Assembly: GCF_020424085.1 (NCBI RefSeq)
Contig: NZ_CP080203.1
Location: forward strand, 2,790,001 to 2,854,000
Length of the DNA stretch: 64,000 nucleotides
From: Mycetocola spongiae
GTDB lineage: Bacteria > Actinomycetota > Actinomycetes > Actinomycetales > Microbacteriaceae
Reading direction: 5' to 3'
Position numbers and translations under genes: made by a program. Of the stretch, positions 22,775 to 32,600 are shown in pieces. Each line of letters starts with the position of its first letter. The stretch's first letter is position 1. The notes beneath the pieces are model-generated. The model was not told where the DNA came from and did not search any database. It saw nothing but the letters and a program-made list of their open reading frames with translations.

Positions 22775-25033
22775 ATGGTAAAAAACACCTCCCCGGAACT
22801 TCCCTTCCGCGATCCCTCCCTGAGCATTCCCGAGCGCGTGGAGGACCTGCTGGGCCGGATGAGCCGCGAGCAGAAGGTGGGGCAGATGCTCCAGCTGGAT
22901 GCCCGCGATGACCTCGACGATCACGTGCTGAATACCCACGTCGGCTCGATCCTGCACAGCTCGCCCGAGCGGGTGCTGCGCGCCCACGAGCTGACCGCCC
23001 GCACCGAGCTGCAGATCCCGCTGCTCGTGGGCGAGGACTGCATCCACGGCAACTCCTTCTGGGAGGGCGCCACGATCTTCCCCACCCAGCTCGGCATGGC
23101 CGGCACCTGGAATACCGAGCTGACCGAGGCCGTCGCGCGGGTCACCGCAATCGAGACCGCCGCGACCGGTGTGCACTGGACGTTCTCTCCCGTGCTCTGC
23201 ATCGCCCGCGACCTGCGCTGGGGTCGGGTTAACGAGACCTTCGGTGAGGATCCGTTCCTGATCGGCGAGCTGGCCTCGGCCATGGTCCGCGGCTATCAGG
23301 GCGACGGGCTCGGCGATCCCACCGCGATCCTCGCGACCGCAAAGCACTTCGCCGGCTATTCCGAGACCCAGGGCGGCCGCGATGCCAGCGAGGCCGATAT
23401 CTCGCGCCGCAAGCTGCGCTCGTGGTTCCTGCCGCCGTTTGAGCGCGTGGCCCGCGAGGGATGCCGCACGTTTATGCTCGGCTATCAGAGCACCGATGGT
23501 GTGCCGATCACCGTGAATAACTGGCTGCTCAACGACGTGCTGCGCGGCGAATGGGGCTATACCGGAACCCTGGTCACCGACTGGGATAACGTGGGCCGGA
23601 TGGTCTGGGAGCAGCAGGTGCAGCCCGATTATGCCCACGCCTCGGCCGCCGCCGTGAAGGCCGGCAACGATATGGTGATGACCACGCCGAAGTTCTTCCG
23701 CGGTGCACTGGACGCCATTTCCCAGGGCCTGCTGACCGAGGAGGAGCTGCACCCCGCCGTGCGCCGCATCCTCACGCTGAAATTTGAGCTGGGCCTCTTT
23801 GAAAACCCGCGCCACCCCGATTCCGAGGCGCAGGAGCGCGTGATCGCCAGCGCCGAGCACACGGCACTGAACCTCGAGGTGGCCCGCCGCTCCATCGTGC
23901 TGCTGCGCAACGAGGGTGTGCTGCCGCTGCCCGCGGCCCCGCGCACCCGCATCGCCGTGGTGGGCCCGGTGGCCGATGACGCCCAGAACCAGCTCGGAGA
24001 CTGGGCCGGCAACTCGGGACAGGCCGGCTGGCTGCCCGATGGCCACCCGCGCGAGATGATCCGCACCGTGCTTGACGGCTTCCGCGAGGCGAGCCCCGCC
24101 GACTGGGACGTGAGCTATCACCGCGGCGCCGATATCCTGACCCTCGCGGCCGATCCCGAGGGGGAGTTTTTCCCCGATGGTCAGCCGCGCCCGCAGGTGG
24201 TGGTGCCCGTGGAGCCCGATGCCGCGCAGATCGCCGAGGCCGTGGAGGCCGCCCGCGCGGCCGATTATGTGGTTGCCGTGGTGGGCGATCATATTGAGCT
24301 CGTGGGAGAGGGCCGCTCGACCGCGACCCTCGAGCTGATTGGTGGCCAGGTGGCGCTGCTGGACGCGCTCGCCGAGACGGGAACGCCGCTGATCGTGGTC
24401 CTGATCGCCTCCAAGCCGCTGGTGCTGCCCGAATCGGCGCTGAATGCCGCCGCCGTGATCTGGGCCGCGAGCCCGGGCATGCTGGGTGGCCAGGCGATCG
24501 CCGAGATCGCGCTGGGTCAGATTGAGCCGAGCGGCCGCCTGCCGATCTCCTTTGCCAAGCACGCGGGCCAGCAGCCCACGTATTACAACCAGATCCGCGG
24601 ACAGCACGGTAGCCGCTATGCCGACCTCACGCAGAGCCCCACGTTTGCCTTTGGTGAGGGCCTGTCCTTCAGCACCGTGGAATATTCGGATCTGCGCCTG
24701 GCCGCGACCACGCTGGGTCATGCCGATACCGTGCGCGCCGAGATCACCCTGAAAAACACCGGTTCCCGGCCCGCGCGCGAGACCGTGCAGGTTTATGTGA
24801 GCGATACCGTGACCTCGGTGAGCTGGGCCGAGAAGGAGCTCAAGGCCTATCGGCAGGTGGACGTGGAGCCCGGTGCCGAGGTGACCGTGAGCGTGGAGGT
24901 GCCCGTGGCCGAGTGCACGATCGTGGATGCCGAGGGTAACCGCATCATCGAGGACGGCGCGTTTGAGCTGCGCGTGGGTCCCTCCTCGCGCGAGGAGGCA
25001 CTGCTGCGCGCGACCTTCACGGTGGTCCGCTAA
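22775..25033 (+). CDS. Glycoside hydrolase family 3 beta-glucosidase
   Basis: Cytoplasmic exo-acting beta-glucosidase (no signal peptide), 752 residues, the normal length of a three-domain GH3. The N-terminal barrel contains GEDCIHGNSFWEGATIFPTQ, RWGRVNETFGEDPFL, the KHFAGYSETQGGRD block that binds the -1 sugar, and the nucleophile Asp in GTLVTDWDNVGRM. The second alpha/beta domain follows (SIVLLRNEGVLPLP), and a fibronectin III-like domain forms the C-terminus. It sits 64 bp after the permease gene, so imported oligoglucosides would be hydrolysed inside the cell. Beta-xylosidase activity cannot be excluded. Confidence 0.93.
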   Translation: MVKNTSPELPFRDPSLSIPERVEDLLGRMSREQKVGQMLQLDARDDLDDHVLNTHVGSILHSSPERVLRAHELTARTELQIPLLVGEDCIHGNSFWEGATIFPTQLGMAGTWNTELTEAVARVTAIETAATGVHWTFSPVLCIARDLRWGRVNETFGEDPFLIGELASAMVRGYQGDGLGDPTAILATAKHFAGYSETQGGRDASEADISRRKLRSWFLPPFERVAREGCRTFMLGYQSTDGVPITVNNWLLNDVLRGEWGYTGTLVTDWDNVGRMVWEQQVQPDYAHASAAAVKAGNDMVMTTPKFFRGALDAISQGLLTEEELHPAVRRILTLKFELGLFENPRHPDSEAQERVIASAEHTALNLEVARRSIVLLRNEGVLPLPAAPRTRIAVVGPVADDAQNQLGDWAGNSGQAGWLPDGHPREMIRTVLDGFREASPADWDVSYHRGADILTLAADPEGEFFPDGQPRPQVVVPVEPDAAQIAEAVEAARAADYVVAVVGDHIELVGEGRSTATLELIGGQVALLDALAETGTPLIVVLIASKPLVLPESALNAAAVIWAASPGMLGGQAIAEIALGQIEPSGRLPISFAKHAGQQPTYYNQIRGQHGSRYADLTQSPTFAFGEGLSFSTVEYSDLRLAATTLGHADTVRAEITLKNTGSRPARETVQVYVSDTVTSVSWAEKELKAYRQVDVEPGAEVTVSVEVPVAECTIVDAEGNRIIEDGAFELRVGPSSREEALLRATFTVVR

Positions 25034-25046
25034 CCCGCACTATGCC

Positions 25047-25083
25047 GGCGGCGCCCGTTCCCGGTGGGGGAGCGGGCGCCGCC
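25047..25083. terminator. Bidirectional terminator hairpin after the GH3 gene
   Basis: The stem GGCGGCGCCCGTTCCC (25047-25062) pairs with GGGAGCGGGCGCCGCC (25068-25083), with one G:U pair and a 5-nt loop, between the convergent GH3 and acetyltransferase genes. Confidence 0.75.
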
Positions 25084-25096
25084 CCTGCGTTAATGG

Positions 25097-26140
25097 CTAA
25101 AACTCGCGGACCAGGCTCACCGAGCGCTCATCCGGGCTGAAGCCCAGCTTGGTATAGAGGCCGAGGGCGCCGGTGGGGCTCTCGGAGTCCACATGCAGCA
25201 TGGCCTTCTCGAAGCCCTCCGCGCGATAGGCGGCGAGCACCTCCCCGATCAGGGACTGGGCGAGGCCCCGGCCGCGCCAGGCGCGGCGCACGGCGACGAG
25301 GCCGATATAACCAAAGCTGAAGCCCGCGGGCTCCCACTCGGCGCGGTTCACCTCGCTCATGACCAGGGCCGCGACGGTGCCATCCGGGGCCACGGCCACG
25401 CGCGAAAGATCGCCGCGGAAGGTATCCAGCTTGGCCTGGGATTCCCAGTCCTCGCGCGTGGTGGGCTGGGAGCCCCAGTGATCGCGGAAGGAATCATTAA
25501 ACGCCTCGCGCGTGGGCTCGGAGAGCTCCTCATCGGGAACCGCGAGGCGCAGCTCGGAATCCAGCGCGACCTCGGGGATCGGGGCGGCGAGGTCGCGGCG
25601 CAGCTCAAACCACCAGCGTGCCTCGGCATAGCCGTGGGCCGCGGCCAGGGCGCGCACGCCCGCGGAGTGTTCCATCGCGCTGGTGCTGAGCCAGCCGGGG
25701 ACGGTCTTCTCGGAGCCCGCGAGCAGCTGTAGGCCGCGCTCCTCCTGCCAGGTCAGCAGCGCCGTGCCGAGGCCCCGGCGGCGGAGATCGGGGTGGATGC
25801 TGCCGGGGATCTCCACCTTCACGAGGGTGTCCTGGCCGGGGGAGAGCTGCGCCACACCATAGGCCACGGCGCGGCCCGCGGGGTCGAGGGCCAGCATCGA
25901 ATCGGTGACCGGGTTAAAGCCGCTGGTTTCGTATTCGCTGCGCAGCTGGTCCATCGTCATCACAAAATGCGGGTTGTCCAGGGCGCTCGCTGCATGCATC
26001 AGGTCGAGGATGGCGGGAAGATCGGCGGGGGTTGCGGGACGCCAGGTGAGATCGGCCCCGGCGCTCGGGGTGGTGACGGTGGTGGGGGCGCTCACGCGGG
26101 CGCTCAGCGGGCGGGGGAGTGTGACGGGTTCGCTGCTCAT
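25097..26140 (-). CDS. Tandem-GNAT acetyltransferase, MshD-like
   Basis: A 347-residue protein with two GNAT domains. The first (about 30-170) has the acetyl-CoA loop HPDLRRRGLGTALL; the second (about 195-347) has VAVRRAWRGRGLAQSLIGEVL and HVDSESPTGALGLYTKLGF. Two-domain GNATs of this form include mycothiol synthase MshD, but the length is a little greater and the gene is not beside known mycothiol genes, so I call it MshD-like only. The start ATG 26140 is followed by a flexible Pro/Thr/Val-rich segment. Confidence 0.82.
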   Translation of the reverse strand: MSSEPVTLPRPLSARVSAPTTVTTPSAGADLTWRPATPADLPAILDLMHAASALDNPHFVMTMDQLRSEYETSGFNPVTDSMLALDPAGRAVAYGVAQLSPGQDTLVKVEIPGSIHPDLRRRGLGTALLTWQEERGLQLLAGSEKTVPGWLSTSAMEHSAGVRALAAAHGYAEARWWFELRRDLAAPIPEVALDSELRLAVPDEELSEPTREAFNDSFRDHWGSQPTTREDWESQAKLDTFRGDLSRVAVAPDGTVAALVMSEVNRAEWEPAGFSFGYIGLVAVRRAWRGRGLAQSLIGEVLAAYRAEGFEKAMLHVDSESPTGALGLYTKLGFSPDERSVSLVREF

Positions 26141-26193
26141 GATTCAATCCTGACACACCCCTCCACCCGCGGACAGGGCCGCGAGCCTGGGTA

Positions 26194-27501
26194 TTAGCCG
26201 AGCGTTTCTTCCGCGGCGACGGCGGGGGGACGGCGGGACCACAGCACCACGGGGATCAGCAGGAGCGAGAGGATTCCCCCCGCGAGCGAGAGCACGGTGA
26301 AGCCCGAGCCGGCCATGACCATGCCCGAGAGGGCACCCCCGCCGGCCCCCGCGAGGGCGATCAGCACGTCCACCGAGCCCTGGGTTTTGGCGCGGGTGGC
26401 GAGCGGGGTGGCATCGATGATCTGCGCGGTACCGGAGATCAGGCCGAAGTTCCAGCCCAGCCCCAGCAGTGCCAGCGCCAGCATGATCAGCGGGACCGAA
26501 TCGGCCGGGGCCAGGGCCGCGGTGATTCCCGCGAGCAGCAGGGTCACCCCCGCGGTGAGCGACATGAACTGCCGGCCCAGCCGGTCCACGAGGATCCCGG
26601 TGAAGAGCGAGGGTAGATACATGGCGCCGATATGCACGCCGATCACGGCGCCCACCGCGCTCAGGTCGTGGCCGTGTGCGCTCATATGCACCGGGGTCAT
26701 GGTCATGATCGCGACCATGGCCACCTGGGTGAGCACCATCACGGTGGTGCCCACCACCACCCCGCGGTTGCGCGCGGCGGGGGTGGAATCCGGGTGGGTG
26801 GGATCCGCGGCGGGTGCGGGGTCGTGCTCGGCGAGGGCCGCGGCGAGTAGGAACGGATCGGGCCGCAGCCAGATCAGCAGCACGATCCCGGCGGCCAGAT
26901 AGGCGGCGGCACCCAGCAGGAATGGTGCGGCCAATGCGGGGATGCCCAGGCCCTCCGCGAGGTGTCCCATGGGCGTGACCAGATTGGGTCCGGCCACGGC
27001 CCCGAGCGTGGTGGAGACCATCGCCATGCTCACGGCCGTTGCGCGCCGTTTGGGGGTGGCCAGATCGGTGCCCGCATAGCGCGCCTGGAGGTTGGTCGCG
27101 GTGCCCGCGCCGTAGATCAGCAGGGCCATAAACAGCAGCGGCACGTTATTGAGGACCGCGGCGAGGACCACGCCCAGCGCGCCGATCCCCCCGGCGAGGA
27201 ATCCGCTGGTCAGGCCCGCGCGCCGGCCGCGGCGCTGCGAGAGCCGCCCGACCAGGAATGCGGCCGCGGCCGAACCCAGCGTGAGTAGGGCCGCGGGCAG
27301 GCCCGCGAGGCCGGTGGAGCCCAGCATGTCCCGGGCGAGGAGGGCCCCCACGGTGACGCCCGCGGCCAGGCCGGCGCCCCCAAAAATCTGCGAGACGATA
27401 ACGATGCTCAGCGTGCGGCGATAGAGCGCCTGCCGCCGCGCCGGATCGGCCCGATAGTGTGCGATGAGTTCCTCGGGCAGTGCCCGCGTGCGGGCGCTCA
27501 C
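26194..27501 (-). CDS. Major facilitator superfamily transporter
   Basis: Membrane transporter of 435 residues with about 12 hydrophobic segments in two halves separated by a hydrophilic loop (AEHDPAPAADPTHPDST). MFS motifs: GRLSQRRGRRAGLTSG in the first half and FTGILVDRLGRQFMSL in the second. The start is GTG 27501, overlapping the upstream ArsR-rhodanese stop (GTGA), which fixes the start and shows co-transcription. The substrate is unknown; the ArsR-rhodanese partner suggests control by a metal, sulfur species or toxic small molecule. Confidence 0.9.
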   Translation of the reverse strand: MSARTRALPEELIAHYRADPARRQALYRRTLSIVIVSQIFGGAGLAAGVTVGALLARDMLGSTGLAGLPAALLTLGSAAAAFLVGRLSQRRGRRAGLTSGFLAGGIGALGVVLAAVLNNVPLLFMALLIYGAGTATNLQARYAGTDLATPKRRATAVSMAMVSTTLGAVAGPNLVTPMGHLAEGLGIPALAAPFLLGAAAYLAAGIVLLIWLRPDPFLLAAALAEHDPAPAADPTHPDSTPAARNRGVVVGTTVMVLTQVAMVAIMTMTPVHMSAHGHDLSAVGAVIGVHIGAMYLPSLFTGILVDRLGRQFMSLTAGVTLLLAGITAALAPADSVPLIMLALALLGLGWNFGLISGTAQIIDATPLATRAKTQGSVDVLIALAGAGGGALSGMVMAGSGFTVLSLAGGILSLLLIPVVLWSRRPPAVAAEETLG

Positions 27502-28109
27502 GCGCTCTTCTCCAGCGCGATATCGGCGCGCGAGCGCCACTCCAGGATGCCCTCGTCCAGGGCGCGGGCATCCACGCCGAGGCCGCGCAGGATCTCGGCA
27601 GCCTCGGCCGCGAGGTGGCAAAACTCCCCGCGGCAATAGATGATCACGGGGCGGCCCGCGGGCAGCTCGCCGGCGCGCGCGGGCAGCTCGGCGAGGGGGA
27701 GCGAGACGGCCCCGGCGAAGTGGCCCGCGCGATATTCGCGTTCGGGGCGCACGTCCAGGACCACGGCGTTTTGCAGGTCGGAGGGGGCGAGCCGGGCGAG
27801 CGTGAGTGCGTCCGGGGCGGCCCCGGCGGTGCGGGCGGCCACGGCCTTAAGCGCCACAAAGAGGCCCGCCACATCGGGATCGGCGAGGCGATAGAAGATG
27901 CGGGTGCCCTCGCGGCGGGTCAGGACCAGCCCGGCCCCCTTCAGCACCTGGAGGTGAGCGGATACCGAGGTGAGCCCGGCGCCGGTGAACCCGGCCATCG
28001 TCTCGACGCTCTGCTCGGCCTGGGCCAACAGCTCCAATAATTCGAGCCGGGTGCCGTGCCCGATGGCCTTCCCGAGCCTCGCCACGTCCTCATATGGTGC
28101 GTCGTTCAT
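27498..28109 (-). CDS. ArsR-family regulator fused to a rhodanese domain
   Basis: A 203-residue fusion. Residues 1-85 are a winged helix of the ArsR type: LGKAIGHGTRLELLELLAQAEQSVETMAGFTG, then TSVSAHLQVLKGAGLVLTRREGTRIFYRLA. Residues about 110-195 are a rhodanese fold: VVLDVRPEREYRAGHFAGAVSLPL and the active-site loop IIYCRGEFCHLA with the catalytic Cys. Such fusions in actinobacteria may sense reactive sulfur or oxidants by persulfidation of the rhodanese Cys; that is inference. ATG 28109 follows AGGGAG. It forms an operon with the downstream MFS gene, and an operator-like palindrome precedes it. Confidence 0.92.
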   Translation of the reverse strand: MNDAPYEDVARLGKAIGHGTRLELLELLAQAEQSVETMAGFTGAGLTSVSAHLQVLKGAGLVLTRREGTRIFYRLADPDVAGLFVALKAVAARTAGAAPDALTLARLAPSDLQNAVVLDVRPEREYRAGHFAGAVSLPLAELPARAGELPAGRPVIIYCRGEFCHLAAEAAEILRGLGVDARALDEGILEWRSRADIALEKSA

Positions 28110-28124
28110 CGCCGCTACTCCCTT

Positions 28125-28144
28125 ATTCCATTGAATATTGGAAT
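28125..28144. promoter_or_regulatory. Operator-like palindrome upstream of arsR-rhodanese
   Basis: The 20-bp ATTCCATTGAATATTGGAAT has perfect 6-bp arms (ATTCCA/TGGAAT) around an AT-rich centre and lies 15 bp upstream of the ArsR start. ArsR-family proteins typically bind AT-rich imperfect palindromes here, so autoregulation is likely. Confidence 0.6.
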
Positions 28145-28256
28145 AGTAGCGCATGGTGGGGATCCGCCGCGCGTATCCCGGCCAAAACGGCAAAATCACC
28201 GCGGTGGTCCCGGGGGTGAATCGGGCGGGGTTAATCTGTCATACGCGAAGCGCGGG

Positions 28257-29486
28257 TTAGCCCACCGTATAGTCTCGGGAGATCTGACCGGCGGAGGTCT
28301 CGATCGTGATGGAATAGGTTCCGTTTCGTGGTGCATCCAGCACGGTTGTTCCGGCCCGCGCGCTCACCGTGGTGAGATGGGATCCCTGCCAGCTATAGGT
28401 CACCACGCAGCTATCGCCACTCTCGTTCAGAATATTAAAGGCCGGTTTTTCCCCGTCATGACCGTCGTCAAACTCCACCAAACAGGTTCCCGTGGGGCCG
28501 AGCCCCGCCAGCGCGAACTCGCTTGCGGAACGGGTTTCCTGCACGCGCTGCACGAGGCCAAAGCCGGCGACCACAAGCAGGATTGCCGCCGCGCCGGCCA
28601 GGGCCACGGGCAGCGCCGCGCCCGCCTTGGTCAGGCCCGCGAGGGCGCTCGCCGCGGGGGTACGAGCCGCCTGCGCCAGCGCCGTTCCCGCTCCGAAGGA
28701 GGGAATGAGCACCAGGAAGCGCTGGGCCATCGCGCGGTGTCGCTGTGCCACGGCGGTACAGTCTGGGCACCCGGCGAGGTGCCGTTCCACCTCGGCCTTT
28801 CGCTTTGCCGGGAGTGTTCCAATCGCGAGCTTCCCGAGGCTGTCTCGGATCTGCCTGCACTCGTCGTTATCGGCCTCGGAGGAGAGCGCGCGCAGAAAAT
28901 AATCCCTAAACCGGGCCCGCGCCCGGTTATAACGAACGGAGACGGCGGTGGGGGAGATGCCCAGAGTTTCCGCGAGGTCGATGACCCGAATATTCTCGAT
29001 GGCGCGCGACCAGACCAGGTTTCGATCGGCTTCGCCGAGGCTGTTAAAGGCGGTGACGGCCGCCACCTCAAGATCGCTATTCTCCGTGGCGGTGGATTCT
29101 ATAAAAGTGTTTTCATCGGCGAGCTGGGTCAGATAGTCGCCGTCCACGGGATGCTCATGATCGCTAGCCTGGTTATAGACCACCGAACGCACGCTGGTGG
29201 CGAGATAAAAATCCATCGAAACGGTGGGGCCGCTGCCCCGGTCGATGGCCTCTAAGACCCGGGTGAAGGCCTCGGAGGCGATGTCTTCGGCGAGTGCCGA
29301 GGAGCCGGTGAGTCGATAGGCAAGGGCCCTGGCGGCATCGATATGGAGCCGGTAAAGCTCCTCGGCGGCCGCGGTATCTCCCTCGCGCAGGGCCTGGAGG
29401 AGTCTTTGGTCGCGCTTAAACTTATCCGGCTGCGCCGAGTCCCGTGGATTCTGCGCGGCTAATTCTTGAGCGTCGTGAGTCAACAA
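28257..29486 (-). CDS. ECF-type sigma factor fused to a membrane anti-sigma domain
   Basis: One polypeptide of about 409 residues with two opposing activities. Region 2 is near residues 30-95 (AEELYRLHIDAARALAYRLTG, SEAFTRVLEAI), region 4 near 150-200 (NSLGEADRNLVWSRAIENIRVIDLAETLGISPTAVSVRYNRARARFRDY). A zinc-binding anti-sigma motif follows: C in DECRQI and HLAGCPDC (HxxxCxxC). Then come a transmembrane segment (LPVALAGAAAILLVVAGFGLV) and an external domain of about 90 residues. Similar fusions are known in some actinobacterial ECF groups (I recall ECF52/53-like). The start is uncertain: TTG 29486 has AAAGGG upstream; GTG 29510 and ATG 29567 are alternatives. It lies downstream of the giant adhesin gene, a plausible target. 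Confidence 0.88.
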   Translation of the reverse strand: MLTHDAQELAAQNPRDSAQPDKFKRDQRLLQALREGDTAAAEELYRLHIDAARALAYRLTGSSALAEDIASEAFTRVLEAIDRGSGPTVSMDFYLATSVRSVVYNQASDHEHPVDGDYLTQLADENTFIESTATENSDLEVAAVTAFNSLGEADRNLVWSRAIENIRVIDLAETLGISPTAVSVRYNRARARFRDYFLRALSSEADNDECRQIRDSLGKLAIGTLPAKRKAEVERHLAGCPDCTAVAQRHRAMAQRFLVLIPSFGAGTALAQAARTPAASALAGLTKAGAALPVALAGAAAILLVVAGFGLVQRVQETRSASEFALAGLGPTGTCLVEFDDGHDGEKPAFNILNESGDSCVVTYSWQGSHLTTVSARAGTTVLDAPRNGTYSITIETSAGQISRDYTVG

Positions 29487-29576
29487 GCGACCCTTTCTTC
29501 GCGTGGACACTATCCGGAGCTTTAAACAAACGTAATTCATAACCGTTGTTTGGATTCTGGAGTGCATAATAACACC

Positions 29577-29610
29577 GGAGTGCCCCAGCCCGAAAGGGCT
29601 GGGGCACTCC
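29577..29610 (-). terminator. Terminator after the giant adhesin gene
   Basis: A perfect 15-bp stem, GGAGTGCCCCAGCCC (29577-29591) with GGGCTGGGGCACTCC (29596-29610), closed by a GAAA/TTTC tetraloop. It separates the adhesin transcript from the sigma-factor gene on the same strand. Confidence 0.8.
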
Positions 29611-29647
29611 AGATATTTAGTTTTTAGTCGTAAACGCTAACGGCTAT

Positions 29648-32600
29648 TTACTCCTGTTCCGCGCGACGGCGGCGCAGGAATAGCAGCACGGCCCCCGCCC
29701 CCAGGAGCAGGGCCATGACACCCAGGGCCCCACCGATCTGCGCGCCGGTGATGGCCAGGGAGTTATCGCTCTCCTCGGCCACAACCTTGGCCTCGGTCAC
29801 GATCACCGTATAGTCCAGAACAACGCTCTGGCCCAGGTCATCGGAGACCTGAACGCTCAGGGTATACGACCCGCTCGTCTCGGCCGGGGGGCTGAATACC
29901 ACGAGGGCATCGGCTACCCGGGCCGAACCCGCACTGACCCGCGAAATATCGCTATCGGTCAGCGGGATCAGGTTGGTTCCGTTCGCATCGGCGATCGGGT
30001 CCAGCGCAATCTGCTCGGTGCCGTAGTTCACGGTCACGGTGCGCCCGATTCCGGAGGGAGCGGGCTGGACGGTCGGCAGATATTCGGCGTCCACGCTCTG
30101 ACCCAGGTCATCGGTATACCGCACGGTGAACCCGTAGGTTCCCGCCTCGGCACCCTCGGCGTTGTAGTGTACCGATGCCAGGCGCACGCTGCCCGCGGCA
30201 GGAGCCGAGATAACCTCGCGCGTCAGGATCGAGCCCGTGCTTGACATAACCTCATCAAGCTGGACCTCCCCGTTCTGCGGCACGATGGTCTCCACCGGGA
30301 GACCGTCGTTGATCACGGGCTTGGCCTGCACAGTCACGGTGTACTCCACGTCGGAGGTATTTCCGTGCGTATCGGTATAGGTCACCGTGAAGCGGTGTTC
30401 CCCCGCGGCGGCGTCACCGGAGTGTACCGTTACGGTGCCCGTGACCGGGTCGATGTCCACGCTCAGGCCATCGGGCAGTGCACCCGTGACCCGTGCCGAG
30501 GCCAGTCCGGCCTCGGTACTCAGCGAGGCATCAAAGGCCGCGCTCTGGTCCTCACCCAGGATCAGGGAGGTATCTCCGCTGACCGCCGGTGCCGCCTGCA
30601 CAACCACCCGATACTGGGCCTCGGTGCTCTGACCCAGATCATCGGTATACGTGACGGTAAAGGACATGGCACCGTCCGTGGACGCCGCGGTATAGCTCAC
30701 GGTCGCGCCATCGGCGGATACCACTACGGTACCCGTGGTGGGCTGCTGCGTTACCGCGGCCGAGACCGCGGTTCCGGTGACACCCGTGGTGAAGGTATGG
30801 GCCTTGCCCACACCGATAACGGCGCTCAAATCCGCCGCGGCGGGCTTGGTCTGAACAGTGACGGTATAGGTCACCGGCACGGACCACTGTCCGAGTTCAT
30901 CGCGGAAGGACACCTGGGCACTGAAGGTACCCGCGGTATTATCCTTGGCGTCAAAGGTAACCTCACCGCTCGGGTCGGCACTAAAGGATACCGAATCGGG
31001 GAAACCGGTTACCCGGGCCTCCGTCACGGCCAGCCCACCGGGGGAAACCGGTGCGGCGTTATAGCTACTCGTTCCCTTTTCCACCACGGTGGCGCTGCCG
31101 GCGGTTGCCGTCGGCAGTTCCTGGATGAGTACCTCATAGGTCACGGTCACGGGTGCACCAAACGCACCCGTGAACAGGACCGAGAAGGTATCGGTGCCCG
31201 CGCTGTCACCGGCAACATAGCTGACCGATGTGCCATCGGCCGAAACCGTCGCGGTACCCAGCGTGGCCGCCTCGGCGGTGAGCTCGGACGCGATCAGCGA
31301 GTTCCCCGTGGGGATACCGATCACATTGCTGAAGACGGTGGTGCCGCTCAGCGCCACTCGCTGCGCCTCGACCGGTGCCACGGTGATGCCCTCCACGACC
31401 TCAACCGTATAGACCACCACCACGCTCTGGTCTAGGTTGTCAACATAGGTCACGGAGAACGTGTCCTTGCCGCCCACATCCTGCGCGGTATAGGTGATCC
31501 GGCCGTCGGCGTCAAACGCCACTGTTCCCTTGCTGGGGGCCGGATCGGCGCTCTGCGCGCTGGTGACACCCACGCCGCTGACCTCGGGGGTAAACGGCGC
31601 GAGGCTCTGTCCCACCGCGACCTTGCCCAGATCCTGTGCGGCACCCGTGGGGGCGGCCTGGACCGAGAACGTATAGGTCACATCGGTTTTTTGGCCGAGG
31701 TCATCGGTCAGTGTCAGGACAAAGCTATAGTCACCGGCCGCTGCCCCCTTCGAGTCCACGAGGAGCTGATCGCCCGTGACGGTGACCTCGGGGTCGCCGG
31801 CGGGCTGGGTCTTCACCGCGACGGTGCTCAGCGCGGCGGCATTAAGCGTCGCAACCGAGACCGTTGTGGTTGCCTGTGCCCCGGACCGGGCCAGGGTGGG
31901 GAGAGTGGTGTCTCCGGTATTCACCGGGGCACGCTGGACCACTGCCTCAACCTGTGCGGTGCTGGTCTTGCCCAGCACACCGATGATTTCGTAGGTCACC
32001 GTGACGACGCGTGAGGTTTCCGCGTCGGCCCAGGTGATCTTCGGGGTCAGCATGAGCTTGCCACCCTCATAGGAGGCCGTCGCCGCTCCCTGCGGGGCAA
32101 CCACGGGCGTGTGCTTGGGGTTCAGCTTAATATCGGTTCCCGCGTCGGCGACCAGCCCGCCGGTGGTGCCGGAGACCACATCCAGTGTCGCCTTCGCATC
32201 GGCAATGCGGACACTATCGTTCGCGGCTACGGGAAGAGCCGAGGAATCCACAAAGCCAATATTTGACGTCGAGATGACCTCGGTATCGCTGGCCACCACA
32301 ACCTCGGAGAGGACATCGCCATTGGTTTCAAAACCGGCGGGAGCATCCACGGAGACCGAGTACCGTCCCGAGTGCAACCCGGCAAAAATAAACTTGCCGG
32401 AGTTATCGGTGGTGACGGTTACCCCCGCGGGCACGGCCACATCATCGCCGTTTCCACCGGAATCGATGCCGTCGGGACCAAAGGAATAGCCCGAGAGGGT
32501 GGCCACGGCGGACGCGACCTTTTTATCGCTCGCATCGTGTTTACCGTTGAAGTTATCGTCCCGATACGCAATACCGGTCAGGCTGGACTGCACCAGATCG

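Noticed and set aside
22727-24721. 664-codon reverse-strand frame over the GH3 gene
   Set aside because: Antisense shadow with no motif; the forward strand encodes a full GH3 enzyme.
30365-31435. 356-codon forward frame within the adhesin repeats
   Set aside because: Repeat-derived antisense frame, rich in Gly/Arg/His, with no start signal.
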